Positions 44,038 through 55,057 of a stretch of 64,000 nt of DNA are shown here, piece after piece. The DNA is taken from positions 1 to 64,000 of the forward strand of contig JASJOG010000043.1 of NCBI GenBank assembly GCA_030142905.1, in the 5' to 3' direction. The position numbers and the translations under genes were made by a program. This stretch comes from Heliopora coerulea (Eukaryota > Cnidaria > Anthozoa > Scleralcyonacea > Helioporidae). The notes beneath the pieces were generated by a model that saw nothing but the letters and a program-made list of their open reading frames with translations, was not told the origin of the DNA and searched no databases. Numbering within the stretch: position 1 is the stretch's first letter; each line of letters opens with the position of its first letter.

Positions 44038-44205
44038 TCTTGGTAGCTCAATGGTTAGAGTGTCTCACTGGTCATCATCAGGTTGTGGGTTCGATCCCCA
44101 TCTGGAGCTCAGAAATCATTTTCTGAGGATAGAGCTTGGCAAACATTCATCCATCATTCAAGATATCTCCAAGCTGCCACATTTCCAAAATATATATATC
44201 TCAAG
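44038..44205 (+). mobile_element. tRNA-derived SINE, copy B1
   Basis: Counterpart of 30341-30510. A box TAGCTCAATGG (44043-44053), B box GGTTCGATCCC (44089-44099), and the same tail. A partial copy with only the B-box side (GGTTCGATTCC) lies at 44393-44490. Confidence 0.85.
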
Positions 44206-44939
44206 GTAACTTTAATCAGACAGCTGCACAGAGCTGGAATCAAACCATCATCACAAAGGCAAAAGATGTGTGCTACCAGTGCTGTGGCCAACAAGGTACT
44301 TAGGGGGCCTGGTGCTGCTCCCCCCCCCCCCCAATTTCACTAGATTGATAAAGTTATTGCAGTTTTATGTTCATTGGTCGTCATGTTTTATGTTCACCGG
44401 TCATCAGAAGGTTGCGGGTTCGATTCCTTTCTGGGGCTCAGATCGTTTTTCTGAGTATAGAGCTTGATGATCGTTCATCTATCTCAAGATAAGGTTATTG
44501 TCTGAAATATTACGTAAAACATCTTTGATTGCCTTGAATCAGCATCTGTGGGCTAAGATTCAAAATTTCGTCTGTAGGTTTACTCCTAGGGCCAACATTC
44601 TTTTCATATCCATGCTAATAGAGTTCCCAGAAGGTCCCCAAAATGTTGGTCTGGCCACCCTACCATACGCTACGACTTTGCCACTTGTGGAGTAGGAGAA
44701 TAAACTTAAGGCAGTGGCTTAGAAGGCTGCCTGGATGCCCCCCTGGACAGTAGAAGTTAATGAAACAATTAAAGAGAAAACATGATTGACACTTTATTTC
44801 TTATTTAAACAGCTATAGAAATAGAATTTTTACAATATCTAGTTTAAATGATTTAAACTCCACTACACATTTAGACCTTAAAATTAAATATTGATTAAGA
44901 TGACAACATAGAAAGTTACAGCTTTCTGCTATGATTTTG

Positions 44940-45671
44940 TTATCCACTATAAGACAACTGCCTTGCAGCAAGCACTGAGGCAGTACTAAGTGCTAAAACA
45001 GACATGAATGAAGGTTGCTGAGTGAAAGCTTCACCAGTGGGTGGCTTTACATTTTCAGCAAATTGGCCAATGAAATTTCCTGGTGGTTTGTAACGAAACA
45101 CCAGTATGATGGCACCTGTCGATGTCATTGCCTTGCCAACTCCAATCTCAGTTGTTCTAATCCATACAAGCTGAAGATATTGTTGTGAGAAAACAGTAAA
45201 AGATAGAACAGTTTAAACTGAGGGGTACAGGTAAGAGAAAGGAAGGGATAAATAGTGAGGAGAAAATGGGAGACAGAGAAAAAGAGATTGAGATTAAGAG
45301 ACAGAAAGACAGAGGGAGAGATAAAAAAATAAAAGTGATGTATAATAAATAAAAGAACAATTGAAGAACAAAACAACAAGAGAAAGACAGAGAGAGAGAG
45401 AAGTAGAATTTACACTTTGAACTTTTTATGTTATTTAACTTTTTTATACCTGTGTAAAATGACCAACTTTCGATGAAAATGTTGCTCTCTTGTAGTTGTA
45501 ATCCTTCTCCTCACTATAAAACAATTTAATTGCATTGCGACATGAGTGTGCATTGTCTCTGCTGCTCCGGTATAAATTTTCTCCTTGGCCAGTGCGCGAG
45601 GCATGCTGAAATAGATTTCTTGCTGCCAGATAGTTTGCCCATGATTGTGCATCCCGTGCTAATGAATCAGA
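44940..45671 (-). CDS. CAP-superfamily (GAPR-1/GLIPR2-like) gene, copy B, N-terminal exons not found
   Basis: Two exons: 45671-45450 (74 codons, donor GT after FTQ) and 45170-44940 (76 codons plus stop). Reads SDSLARDAQSWANYLA, GQGENLY, HSCRNAIKLFYSEEKDYNY, KVGHFTQ, then LVWIRTTEIGVGKAM, FRYKPPGNFIGQFAENVKPP and a tail TGEAFTQQPSFMSVLALSTA. The C-terminal hydrophobic stretch could be a GPI-anchor or membrane signal. CAP1 and CAP2 signatures and the cavity His/Glu residues are present, so this copy is better preserved than copy A. The TAG before SDSLA (45672-45674) is shared with copy A. It may be a splice acceptor or a stop. The gene is incomplete unless upstream exons exist that I could not recognise. 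Confidence 0.65.
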
Positions 45672-46342
45672 CTACGTAACGTCTGGTGCCTTAAAAAAGC
45701 CATGGAGAAAGTATCAGTTTGTACCAAAGTAAATGACCCCAGTTGTAAAAATATGATTATAATGCTCATTAATAATTCACGAGGAAAGACAAAAGAATTT
45801 AAAGTGCAGTGAGTCGTCATAAATGTAATAGAACACACGTGCTGCATCCGTGATACAATTGCTGACGTGTATGAACTTCTCGTGCCGTTTTCTCCGCTAA
45901 AATTGTTGGAATTTTATCCACTTTTGAAGTACATGCATGTTTAATTTAAGTTCAGCAAGTTAAAATTTATTAATCACTCCAAATAAGACTTTTCAGTGAT
46001 TTATTAGAAGAAAATAATTGCTAAACTATGGATGTACTATAAATTATCAACATACAAAGTACATATAAGTATAAAGATAAATTTATATTCATACTTTATA
46101 ATCTTTGTGTCAGTGTTGTACCAGCCATATAACGACTGCCCTTTGGCTTGTGCTTTTATACCCAGTACAACACTGTCGCTCATATTTACCCATTTCTATC
46201 ACCAACAATAAAAAACCATTGGCCACAAAATCCTTCAGATATACTGGGCAATACCTGACCTTAATTACCCGTCTACCACTCAAAAATGTTTACCGAAACT
46301 GCAACGGTGGCAGTCCCTGAGGTAATAAGACGTATCTCTAGT

Positions 46343-46566
46343 CAGGCCCGCAGAGAAGGGGGGCAAGGAGGGCAGATTGCCCCAGGGCCTCGTACTCTGA
46401 GGGGCCTCAGATTGCAAGGGCCTGATTCTTAAGAATTCCTCAAAATGCCTTAAAGACCTTAATCGCGAATGAAACTCTTTTTGGCGCATAGACCATAATC
46501 TGAAGGTCGGGGGGGCTCTGGATGACGACTTTGCCCTGGGCCTCCTGTTGCCTGTCCGCGGGCCTG
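46343..46566. mobile_element. non-autonomous hAT element (MITE)
   Basis: Terminal repeats CAGGCCCGCAGAGAAGG and the complement of CAGGCCCGCGGACAGG. An 8-bp target duplication, TCTCTAGT/TCTCCAGT (one mismatch), lies at 46335-46342 and 46567-46574. No ORF. It sits inside a stretch (46022-46880) absent from copy A. Confidence 0.88.
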
Positions 46567-47681
46567 TCTCCAGTTACAGAGCTCCTGGTCCAAAGCCTAA
46601 TTTCCATGCACTATGAACTCACCTGATGAATCTTACGGTAGTAATTGTGCCACTCCACACACTCATCCTTGTCTAGAGGTATTGAGGCAGCAAAAGCACA
46701 TACTAACCCTAAAAATTGTTATTACAGATGATGGAGAATTAACTGCAAATGTCACTATGAAAATCGCTTTAGAAACATTGGAAATGGGAAAGATAAACAT
46801 TATGGAAGTCACATAACTGCAGAAAGACAAGAAAAAGTCGAATCGCTACCACAACCACAAACGTTCATAAACCTTTAAAGTTATCCAGGACTTCTAAAAA
46901 TCAATTCAGGGGAAATATTGAGAAACTGGTCAGATGTTTATCGACATTCTCTCGTTTAAAAGCTGAAATCAACGTTTCGTTGGGTGGCAATCACGTTGGT
47001 TTGCTTCATGTGATTTTAAAATAGCGTGGTAATTGCCAATTTAGGTCGAATGTTTTCCGTCCATGGAAGAGATTTGTAATTTTTAATATTTCTGCGGCTT
47101 GGTGGTTTCCCTTCTGTGTGTGTTTTTTGTCGCACAGACATGGAATAATGGATGAAACAATAGTTTTGCTCCTGGCTCCAGGTATTCAGTTAAAATCTGT
47201 TCATAAAGAGACGTTTTCACAGCATGACATACTGAAGACATTACAGTGATGGGATTGCGGTTGGCTTAGAAATGACGGATTGAACTTTCTGCTGACTGTA
47301 TATTCTGTGGTTAACCTCAGAGGCGTAGGTTATCAAGCACCTGAATAAATTGAGCACAGATCACCCCGGATGCGACCGATGCGAGCAAACCATGCCATTT
47401 CTATATGACGGCAATTTTAACCGCGCAGTCACAATCGCTAACACAGAACACAAGCGACGGGATCGATACGAAAAACAAAGTCGTCCAACCCGAATCGATT
47501 CACCAGGATGTTCCTGGGGGTGGACGTTGTCCCCCTCATACCCTCAGAAAAACGATTTCTGAAGCGCTGGCGGGAATCAAACCCGCAATCATTCATCTCA
47601 GCTGACATTATCATATGTAGTATATCGTGGCTTCCTCACAGGCAGCATATGTGGTGAACTACACCTAAGCCCGCTATCTGA

Positions 47682-47800
47682 TTCTCGGTAGCTCAGTGGT
47701 TGGAATGTCTCACCGGTCATCACAGGATTGGTGGTTCAATATTCCTCCGGGGCTTTGAGTAAGTTTTTCCGAGGGTTTGAGTGTGATGAACGTCCACTTA
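47682..47800 (+). mobile_element. tRNA-like SINE, second family, copy B
   Basis: Duplicate of 33117-33235 with A box GGTAGCTCAGTGG and GGTGGTTCAATATTCC. Confidence 0.65.
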
Positions 47801-48434
47801 TGGTCACATGCACTTTTTTTGGGACACTCATCTCCAATCAAAGGACAGTTACGTAATTTTTCTTGCTAGACTTGTTTTGGTAGATGTCCCCAATCGCATA
47901 AGATGAAATAAAAAAATATAGAAGCATCTTCACATGCGCGTTTCTCTCGACGACGTTTAGACTGCGTGTCTGTGACGAAATTTTTCACCGGCAGAGGTGT
48001 TGCTGGCTAAACATTCCCCTCACCCCGAGGATTTAAGCAATAGGGATCGGCTACCATAACGACCATCCACCAACCATTACATGCACGGTTGGTCTAAGTA
48101 ACCCCCCCCCAGTTAATCGCCACGGCAAAGTTAATGATGACACGTTTCTTCCTTATAAGGACTTTGAAGTGAAAGCCACTTACAGCTGTTGGCACATAAC
48201 TCTTGTTCTTCCGGACTAAGATACGTTCTTGTTGCTGGCACTCCGATATTAGTCAATGAAGAATCCGATGTCGTATCTTTAACTCTGTCTCAACGCAGAA
48301 ACGACTTCAATTCATACCAGGCCAAGTTCTCACTTTTGGGAGCCGATACTTCTCTCCCAACCTGTGTTTTCCGCCAAGAACTACACTCCTTCGCCACGTT
48401 ACATGAAACAAGTCAAATGATGCTAAAGAGATTT

Positions 48435-50260
48435 GTTTTTTTGTTTGTTTTGTTTGTTTTTTGTTTGATCTTGATTTAAACACGAGATCACTTCATTTCG
48501 AAATGTTCTTCCAGTGAGCCGTGTACTATATTAAATGTAAATACTATAACTATATACAAACTGCATTACATTTATAAATTTACTATGAAGGTTCTTTAAA
48601 TGATCTCAAACTAAGTTGACTTTTTATATTATATGGTAGACCATTCCAGAGTACCGCCCCTTTATAATGAAAGCTGTTCTTTCCAGCTTCAGTATTTGGC
48701 CTTGGCACATAAATATTAACATCCGAATGTCGTAGGTCATACAAATGTGCCGAGTTGGCATTTTGAAAAATTCCAGTTAAATAATTTGGTGTGCTTCTGT
48801 AAACGATTTTATACATTATCACAGCTAGCTGTTTATAACGTCTAGTTTTTAAATTTTCCCAATTAAGCTCATTCAATAATTCCGATGAATGCCTATTATA
48901 GTTTGAAAAAGTAACCACTCTAGCAGCCCTAGTTTGTAGTTTTTGGAGTTTATCAGACAGTTCTTTATTACAGTTTCCCCATACTGCACTGCAGTAGTCA
49001 AAATACGGCAGTGCAAGTGAATTATACATACTAAGTAGCATTTCAAAGGGTACAAGGTGTCTAGCTCGTTTTAATGCACCTATTGCCCCAGATATCTTTT
49101 TAGAAATTTTGTTTATGTGATCTTTCCATATGATGGATTCATCTATTTCAAGTCCGAGATATTTGTATACTTTCTCTCTTTTCAATGGTTGATTGCACAC
49201 TTCAATCCTGAACTGATGTCCAAGACTCCTTATTCGATGACGACTTGCTATTATCATGTATTTTGTTTTTGTGACATTCAGATTTAGTTTGTTAGCCTTT
49301 AACCATGTATTTACTTCGTATATATCATGGTTCATTTGCCATTCAAGTATATTTGCCTTGTCACTAGCTACCGTAAGACTAGTGTCATCCGCATACATTC
49401 GTACTTTAGAGAAAAGATCACAATTGGGTAAGTCATTTATATAAACTACAAAAAGTAACGGTCCAAGAATAGAACCTTGTGGAATCCCACATCTTATTGT
49501 ACAGCCAGTCCACAGGACACCATTTACAAGTGTCTTTTGCTTACGTTCATTTAAGTAGGAAGTGAACCACTTTAGACTTGATTTACAGACACCATATAAT
49601 TCTAATTTCTTTAACATAATTTGATGATCCATGGTGTCAAAAGCTTTTTTTAGATCCAAAAACATAACCCCATTTAATAGGCCTTTATCTATATTTAAAT
49701 ACCACTCATTTGTGGAATCTAATAATGTAGTCAAAGTGGAATGTTTAGGTCTAAATCCAGATTGTGTTTCTGATAATAAATTGTGCTCTGTCAAATAACT
49801 GTAAAACTGATAAAAAATAACTCGTTCTATAAGTTTATTGACAATTGGTAAAACAGATATTGGTCGATAATTATCAGGGTTAGTTTTTTCTCCTTCTTTA
49901 TATATGGGTGTAACCTTAGCAACCTTCCAATCGTCTGGAAAAATCCCAGTCCTGATTGAGAGATTTATTATAAAAGTTAATGAAGGAACTATTACAGGAG
50001 CCGCATCTTTCAATAATCTAGCAGATATTCCATCAAGACCGCATGCTTTATTTATTGGTAGAGCGCTTATTAATTTATTCAATTCATCATTTGTTATTTG
50101 ATTTATACTAAAAGAATGTTCAGTGGACTTTATATATTCAGTGAAATCTCTTCTAGAAGGTGGTAATTGAGAAGCTAATTTCGGTCCAATTTCTGTGAAG
50201 TGTAAATTCAGAGCGTTACTTATCTCTTCTGATGAGATACAATTCTTATTTTCGTGCTTT
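48435..50260 (-). mobile_element. 5'-truncated CR1/L2-like LINE in copy B
   Basis: Copy A gives the empty site (GCTAAAGAGACTTTACTTAT). The 5-bp GATTT at 48430-48434 and 50261-50265 is the probable target duplication. The 3' tail (low coordinate) is CAAA-rich. It contains only the RT and C-terminal domain, with the ORF open right up to the 5' breakpoint. Confidence 0.9.
48583..50260 (-). CDS. LINE reverse transcriptase (5'-truncated, frame intact)
   Basis: About 558 codons with no stop from the 5' truncation to 48583; the first Met is at 50082. Motifs in order: INKACGLDGISARLL, DDWKVAKVTPIYKEGE, NYRPISVLP, SGFRPKHSTLTTLLDST, MFLDLKKAFDTMDH, GIPQGSILGPLLFVVYINDL, RMYADDTSL (catalytic YADD), KLNLNVTKTKYMI, and the C-terminal YKYLGLEID...LQTRAARVVT region. 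No endonuclease or ORF1. The intact frame implies recent insertion after the duplication, or insertion into copy B only. Confidence 0.93.
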
Positions 50261-50978
50261 GATTTTACTTATCAAAGTCGATTTGGGACTGTATGTCCGT
50301 CATGAGCTCAAATGAAAAGGCATCAGGTCTGGAACGTCGTCCATCGAAACATTCACTAAGTTTCGTGTATTCCTTAATATATCTAGCATAGGAATGTTTA
50401 AAATTTTATGGCATCTAGTTATTTAGAAACCTTAGCACTATTTTTATTCTCCTTACCTGACATAATACACAGTGAAAGAGGAAGGAGTTGCATTTTGGCA
50501 ATTCACAGGCGTGGATCTTGACTCCTAGTTGATGCGAAAGACCAGTTTGCTGTTTATTCCTTGCCTCAAGTTGAAGTCACACCTAATTATGCATAATTAA
50601 CATGGTAGGATCAAACAGAAACGCGTGAAGAAAATTGGCGAAAGCGGAAAACGTGAAACGGCCATCAGTTTAACTCTAGACCATTGAAAATTTTGCAATT
50701 AGAAATTGGTTCTCTCTGGAAGATTTTGTGTCTGAAACAAAACTCTACATGATCATGCGTCTGGATATTTTCTTTCAGAGGCATGGTTGTCAGCGACTTA
50801 CCTCTAATTCCACTGCCATCATCAACTTTGTTGGGAATCTCAAATCATGTTATGATTTTACGAACAGGTTTGACTGGAGTCTGGTAAAAACTCAAAATTA
50901 TCCCCGAGGAGATTCAAATAAATGAATTTCAAGATTATTTTGATGGATATGATTGATACGGTCGAGTTTTTCTTGCAG

Positions 50979-51071
50979 GATCGTATTCGTGACATCGAAG
51001 TGTGTCCAAGCGATATTGAAACCTTTCCAATTTCCGTTTGCTACCCGATGCAGAAAATCGAAGACTCGTAG
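50979..51071 (+). CDS. possible orphan terminal exon, gene unknown
   Basis: A good acceptor (TTTTTCTTGCAG) is followed by a 30-codon frame DRIRDIEVCPSDIETFPISV and CYPMQKIEDS ending in TAG. It begins 170 bases beyond the end of copy B. I do not recognise the protein and could not identify a matching upstream exon on the + strand. It might be the surviving 3' exon of a gene disrupted by the duplication and insertions, or chance. Confidence 0.3.
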   Translation, partial: DRIRDIEVCPSDIETFPISVCYPMQKIEDS

Positions 51072-52400
51072 CTAGCACGACGTCGACAAAACAAACCAAA
51101 CTGGCCCTAAATAGGGCTCCAGACTACAGTAGCAAATAAAGTTCGTTGCGTAAGGAGAATCTCAATGTTGGTAGAAATTGTACCGAATCCTTTTTGACTT
51201 ATTCCACCGCAGTTATCATTATTGAATTGGAATAAACAATTTGAATTCTTGCTTATTGAATTCCAATCGACAATGATGGATTATTTTGATGCGTTTGCCG
51301 GCTTAACAGAACTTCGGCAAGATTTTTAGGGAGTGTTTAAAGTGTACAACGTTGCGTATTGTCTTTAAACCTTCAATTTATTCTGTGTCAGCTCGCATTG
51401 CTTTACTCCAGTCTCTGCATGAAGTTTCATATTCTGTTTATTTTGATTAAAAGACATTTGAGAGACAAAAATAATATATTTGTTAGTTTTTACCTCGTAT
51501 TTCCATTGATCTCTTCAAACGCTCAACCAATCTCTCTTGACAGTATTCACCTTCCTCTTCCCCTCCAGAGTGTCGTCTTACGTTTGAAAGATATTTTACT
51601 TTTATTTTATGTTGGCAGCCTGCCCTGATTGGTTACGCGTTCTTTTGTTAAGTCAGACGTTGATTGATAGGTTTTAGTTGACTGTTTACTTGATATCTAC
51701 CTGCTGTGAATATTTTCTGACCATTGACTACTTGTTTTTAGATATATCGTCATCGGGAAAAACAGTTCCTTTTTACCTTCCTGGGTGGCCATTAGCTCAT
51801 CGGTAGAACGTCGTCCGCAGCTAAAGCAATATTTTCTCTCTGACCACCGTGTCTGCAGTTTGATACTAATGATTTAAATACGCACAAAATTAGTTCTTTT
51901 GTCTTCAATACTATGAAAAACAATGTTTTTTATTGGTGTTTTGCATGCTAATTGCGAGGTGTTTTAATATTAGAGGAAAGCACTCGCCATGTGTTAGTAT
52001 TAGCTGAGAAATTCGCTTCTCAAGCAATGCCATATTTGGGATAAAATTGAGATAAAAGTTCGCAAAAATTTCACGGAGTCTTCTTCTTCGTCTTGTTTTT
52101 TAAATTAATAATGTGTATGAGATTTCCACACGCGGTGAATGTATTCTGTGTTTTACCAGATCATATTCTGTTACCATGTTGTGGAATTAGCACTTTAGTA
52201 GACTCTAGAGACATGAGGTCACTGACCGTCGCTCGAACGTCGACGTCTCTGATGTTTTCACTGCAAACAATTTGAAGGTAATAGCTCAAGTTCGCTTGTA
52301 TAGAAGCACCTCCTGTGATTTCAGAACAACAAGAAGCGAGTGTTTTAAAGTTAGAGAAAGCACTCATTGGGCGTGTTTGAATTGGGCTCTTAAACAAAAC
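51072..52400. other. repeat-poor spacer, no gene recognised
   Basis: No coding exon seen. A tRNA-like head (TTAGCTCATCGGTAGAACG at about 51792) may be a SINE remnant. Two diverged copies of GAGG/AGAGAAAGCACTC-type sequence occur at about 51975 and 52350. Confidence 0.5.
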
Positions 52401-52412
52401 CACATATATGCA
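52401..52412. repeat. 12-bp target-site duplication of PLE-2, left copy
   Basis: CACATATATGCA, identical to 55528-55539. Confidence 0.9.
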
Positions 52413-52570
52413 TTTAATAATAAAAATTAGCGATATAAGAGCTACTCGACGTTTCGATGTCATCTTGACATCATTTTCAAGAGAGATTAAAATAATTTAC
52501 AATATTAGAATTTAAATAGAATCCTAAAGAATATATTACAATAAAATTATATACTAAGTAAAATAAATAA

Positions 52571-55039
52571 CTAAAAAAGTTTTGACTTAATCGAGTCTGA
52601 TTGTCCGTTTAAACTAGGTCTATATTGTTTTATTAACAGCATCCCATAAATTAAACAATCAAATTTACTCATGCATTTGCGAAGAACTAAAAATTGTTCA
52701 CTAAGATTATCCACGCTTTGTCCATGTATTTCCTTCACATGCTTCTCCACAGCAGTCGTTTTGTGCTCTTCAATGCGTTGATATAAGTGCCGAGTCGTAT
52801 ACCCGACATAACTAGCATCACACTGGTCACATTTGTATTGGTAGACAATACATTGTTGAGACAATAGGAGTGGTTTCTTTTCACGTATTCTCAATTCCGT
52901 TTTAATTTTCTTGCTTACAAAGACGGGTCTTAATAACTTTCCCACTTTTATGGATAGGTCAGACAATTGATTCCTCACTATTCTCGCAGATTTCTGATCT
53001 TTAAACGGCAGGACAACGTTAATGTTACCACAATTATCGATCTTAGTTCGAGAGGTATTATTTACACAATCTAGGGATTTCTCATTCATGAACTTTTTGA
53101 TAATGGATTTAACGAGTGCTTCAGGATATTTGAGTCCCACAAACATATGGAGAATTCTATTGCATTCATCTTCAAAAAGTTGAGAGGACGATGGCAACCT
53201 CTTAGCACGATATAAAAATGTCTTAATTAGCCCCGTTTTATACCGATTGTCAACTTGACTTTGATAATGAAGGAGTAAACCCGTGTCCGTAGGCTTTCGA
53301 TGAACACTGGTTGTAATACAATTTCCTTCTTTAATCATTAATGTCCCAAGAAAGGGGAGTTGACCCTTATCATTCTGAATCTCCATAGTAAATGAAAGCG
53401 AGGGATGAGCGCCATTTAAGGTTTGATGAAAACTATTGGCTTCATCAATATTTGAAGCTACACTTAATGTGTCATCAACATAACGATTATAATCTTTAGG
53501 CATTTTCTCATCCTTTTCCAATTTCTCCTCTAATGAGCACATTATGGCATTTGCCATGAGAGGCCCCAAGGGGGATCCCATGGCAACACCATCAATTTGT
53601 TGGAACAACTGCCCTTCGAACTGGAACAGCTGATTTTTGGTCGCCATTCCAAGTAATTCAGTCAGTTGTTTCTTTGTCAAATTGAGCTCATAAGTCTCGT
53701 TAAACCAATTATTCTTAAATGCTTTTTCAACTATATAATCAATCGTCTCATCTACAGGCACGTTGGTAAACAAAGAAGTGACATCGTAGGATACCAAAAT
53801 ATCCGAGGTGTCTACTTGCCTTTGCTTAATATCATCAACGAATTTAAAAACGTTGTCAATCACATATTTATTAACTATCAGTGGTTTGAGTTTTTGGCCT
53901 AACCACTTAGCAAGCTTATAGTTATATGTGTTCGTAGCTGATAAAATAGGGCGCATCTGTAGAGGTTCTTTATGGGTCTTTGGTAAGCCATAGAGATGTG
54001 CTAATCGTGAGCCTTGTGGGCTTAATTGATTAGCAATTTCCTTTGGCAAAATGTCTCTAATTTTTTGTGTAATCTCTTTCTCCCTTTGAATATGTGGATG
54101 GTAGTATTTTGGGGGGCGCCCTCGCGTCTTTGGTCTTTCAAGGTTAACAGGGGCAAATTTGTCAGTTTTGTTCACCGACGATTGTCTCAAAAGTTCCGTA
54201 TATTCGGCTTTTTCTAATATCACCACGCCATTGCCCTTGTCAGGTCTTGATATAACAATGTCGTCTCGTTTTCGAAGTCTTGATACAGCCCGCAAAAGAG
54301 ATCGTGGTGGTCTAGGGCCCTTCCTTTCAATATAGTTAAGAGCAATAGATCGAAGTGTGGCTGTGGTGAGTTCCTTTTGATTTTCGTCTAACGAAAATTC
54401 CAATTTCCAGTAGGCTTTCTCAAAACTTGCTTTAATATCATTCCTGTCCTTTGTTGTTTGCGGACGTGGGAGGGAAAATTCAAGCCCTCGACAAAGAACA
54501 AGCTTCTCAAAAAACGACAAGTTATATGATGATCTATTATCAATGTACCTGTCCACATCATGCTCCTTGTGAATTAATCTGGATAATTTCTTCGTATGTA
54601 TTGCCATCGTTTTCACATACTGTTCACGGTGAAGTTCTGTCATGGCACGTAGAAAACAAAGGTATCGAAAGGGCGACCAATTTTGGCGTACTTCGTCATA
54701 GATCGCATTTATTTCGCTCCTCAGACGTTGCAGTTCTTGGATCTTTCTTGCAAGTTCTTCAGCAATTGCAGAGGCTTGAAAATTCTTCGTAGATTTCTTC
54801 CATTTTGCTGCTTTAACACTGTCGACTTTTACAAACGTGGGCGTCAATTCAAAGTTTTGACATAGGCGAAGAAACTCTATGGCTCCTTCGCAATTTACCA
54901 ATCGTTGACTACATTTTTCAAATCTCCTGAAAAGCTGCAGTTGATTATCGCGTTTTAGTATCTTAATAAAAAGTCTTCTTTTAAAACATTTAATAATAAA
55001 AATTAGCGATATAAGAGCTACTCGACGTTTCGATGTCAT
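52571..55039 (-). CDS. Penelope-like reverse transcriptase / GIY-YIG endonuclease polyprotein
   Basis: 822 residues, uninterrupted. Target-primed reverse transcriptase of the Penelope clade fused to a GIY-YIG nuclease. Motifs (approximate residues): SRPDKGNGVVIL 264-275, LYGLPKTHK 349-357, VSYDVTSLFTNVP 416-428 (first catalytic Asp), IDGVAMGSPLGPLMAN 482-497, YNRYVDDTLS 517-526 (YVDD), LPFLGTLM 561-568, VHRKPTDTGLLLHYQ 579-593. The endonuclease covers 730-759 with CIVYQYKCDQCDASYVGYT, including the Cys-x2-Cys insert. Length fits full-length PLEs. The chosen Met (55039) lies inside the hammerhead-like motif, so MTSKRRVALI is translated from it. Translation could instead begin at a downstream Met. 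The frame is intact and both target duplications are perfect, so the insertion is young and may be a source copy. Confidence 0.95.
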   Translation of the reverse strand: MTSKRRVALISLIFIIKCFKRRLFIKILKRDNQLQLFRRFEKCSQRLVNCEGAIEFLRLCQNFELTPTFVKVDSVKAAKWKKSTKNFQASAIAEELARKIQELQRLRSEINAIYDEVRQNWSPFRYLCFLRAMTELHREQYVKTMAIHTKKLSRLIHKEHDVDRYIDNRSSYNLSFFEKLVLCRGLEFSLPRPQTTKDRNDIKASFEKAYWKLEFSLDENQKELTTATLRSIALNYIERKGPRPPRSLLRAVSRLRKRDDIVISRPDKGNGVVILEKAEYTELLRQSSVNKTDKFAPVNLERPKTRGRPPKYYHPHIQREKEITQKIRDILPKEIANQLSPQGSRLAHLYGLPKTHKEPLQMRPILSATNTYNYKLAKWLGQKLKPLIVNKYVIDNVFKFVDDIKQRQVDTSDILVSYDVTSLFTNVPVDETIDYIVEKAFKNNWFNETYELNLTKKQLTELLGMATKNQLFQFEGQLFQQIDGVAMGSPLGPLMANAIMCSLEEKLEKDEKMPKDYNRYVDDTLSVASNIDEANSFHQTLNGAHPSLSFTMEIQNDKGQLPFLGTLMIKEGNCITTSVHRKPTDTGLLLHYQSQVDNRYKTGLIKTFLYRAKRLPSSSQLFEDECNRILHMFVGLKYPEALVKSIIKKFMNEKSLDCVNNTSRTKIDNCGNINVVLPFKDQKSARIVRNQLSDLSIKVGKLLRPVFVSKKIKTELRIREKKPLLLSQQCIVYQYKCDQCDASYVGYTTRHLYQRIEEHKTTAVEKHVKEIHGQSVDNLSEQFLVLRKCMSKFDCLIYGMLLIKQYRPSLNGQSDSIKSKLF

Positions 55040-55057
55040 CTTGACATCATTTTCAAG
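55027..55057 (-). ncRNA. hammerhead-like motif of PLE-2 (three copies)
   Basis: Minus strand: stem II GATGTC/GACATC with loop AAGAT, then GAAACGTC. Further copies are at about 52450-52480 (minus) and 55438-55468 (plus). The first box is TTGAAAA where hammerheads have CUGANGA, so catalysis is doubtful even though the GAAACGTC half is conserved with PLE-1 and the 11532 element. Confidence 0.4.

Larger units (their letters stand above)
43437..50806. repeat. tandem duplication, copy B
   Basis: Direct repeat of 29737-36063. It begins TAACTGTGATACAATGCAG right after the pogo element and ends GTCAGCGACTTACCTCTA at 50806. Copy-specific changes are about 0.86 kb extra at 46022-46880, a LINE at 48435-50260 and absence of the hAT fragment. 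Confidence 0.93.

Noticed and set aside
52161..52463. Minus frame beginning with the same residues as the PLE-2 ORF
   Set aside because: It starts in the terminal hammerhead-like block and reads out into flanking DNA beyond the target duplication.
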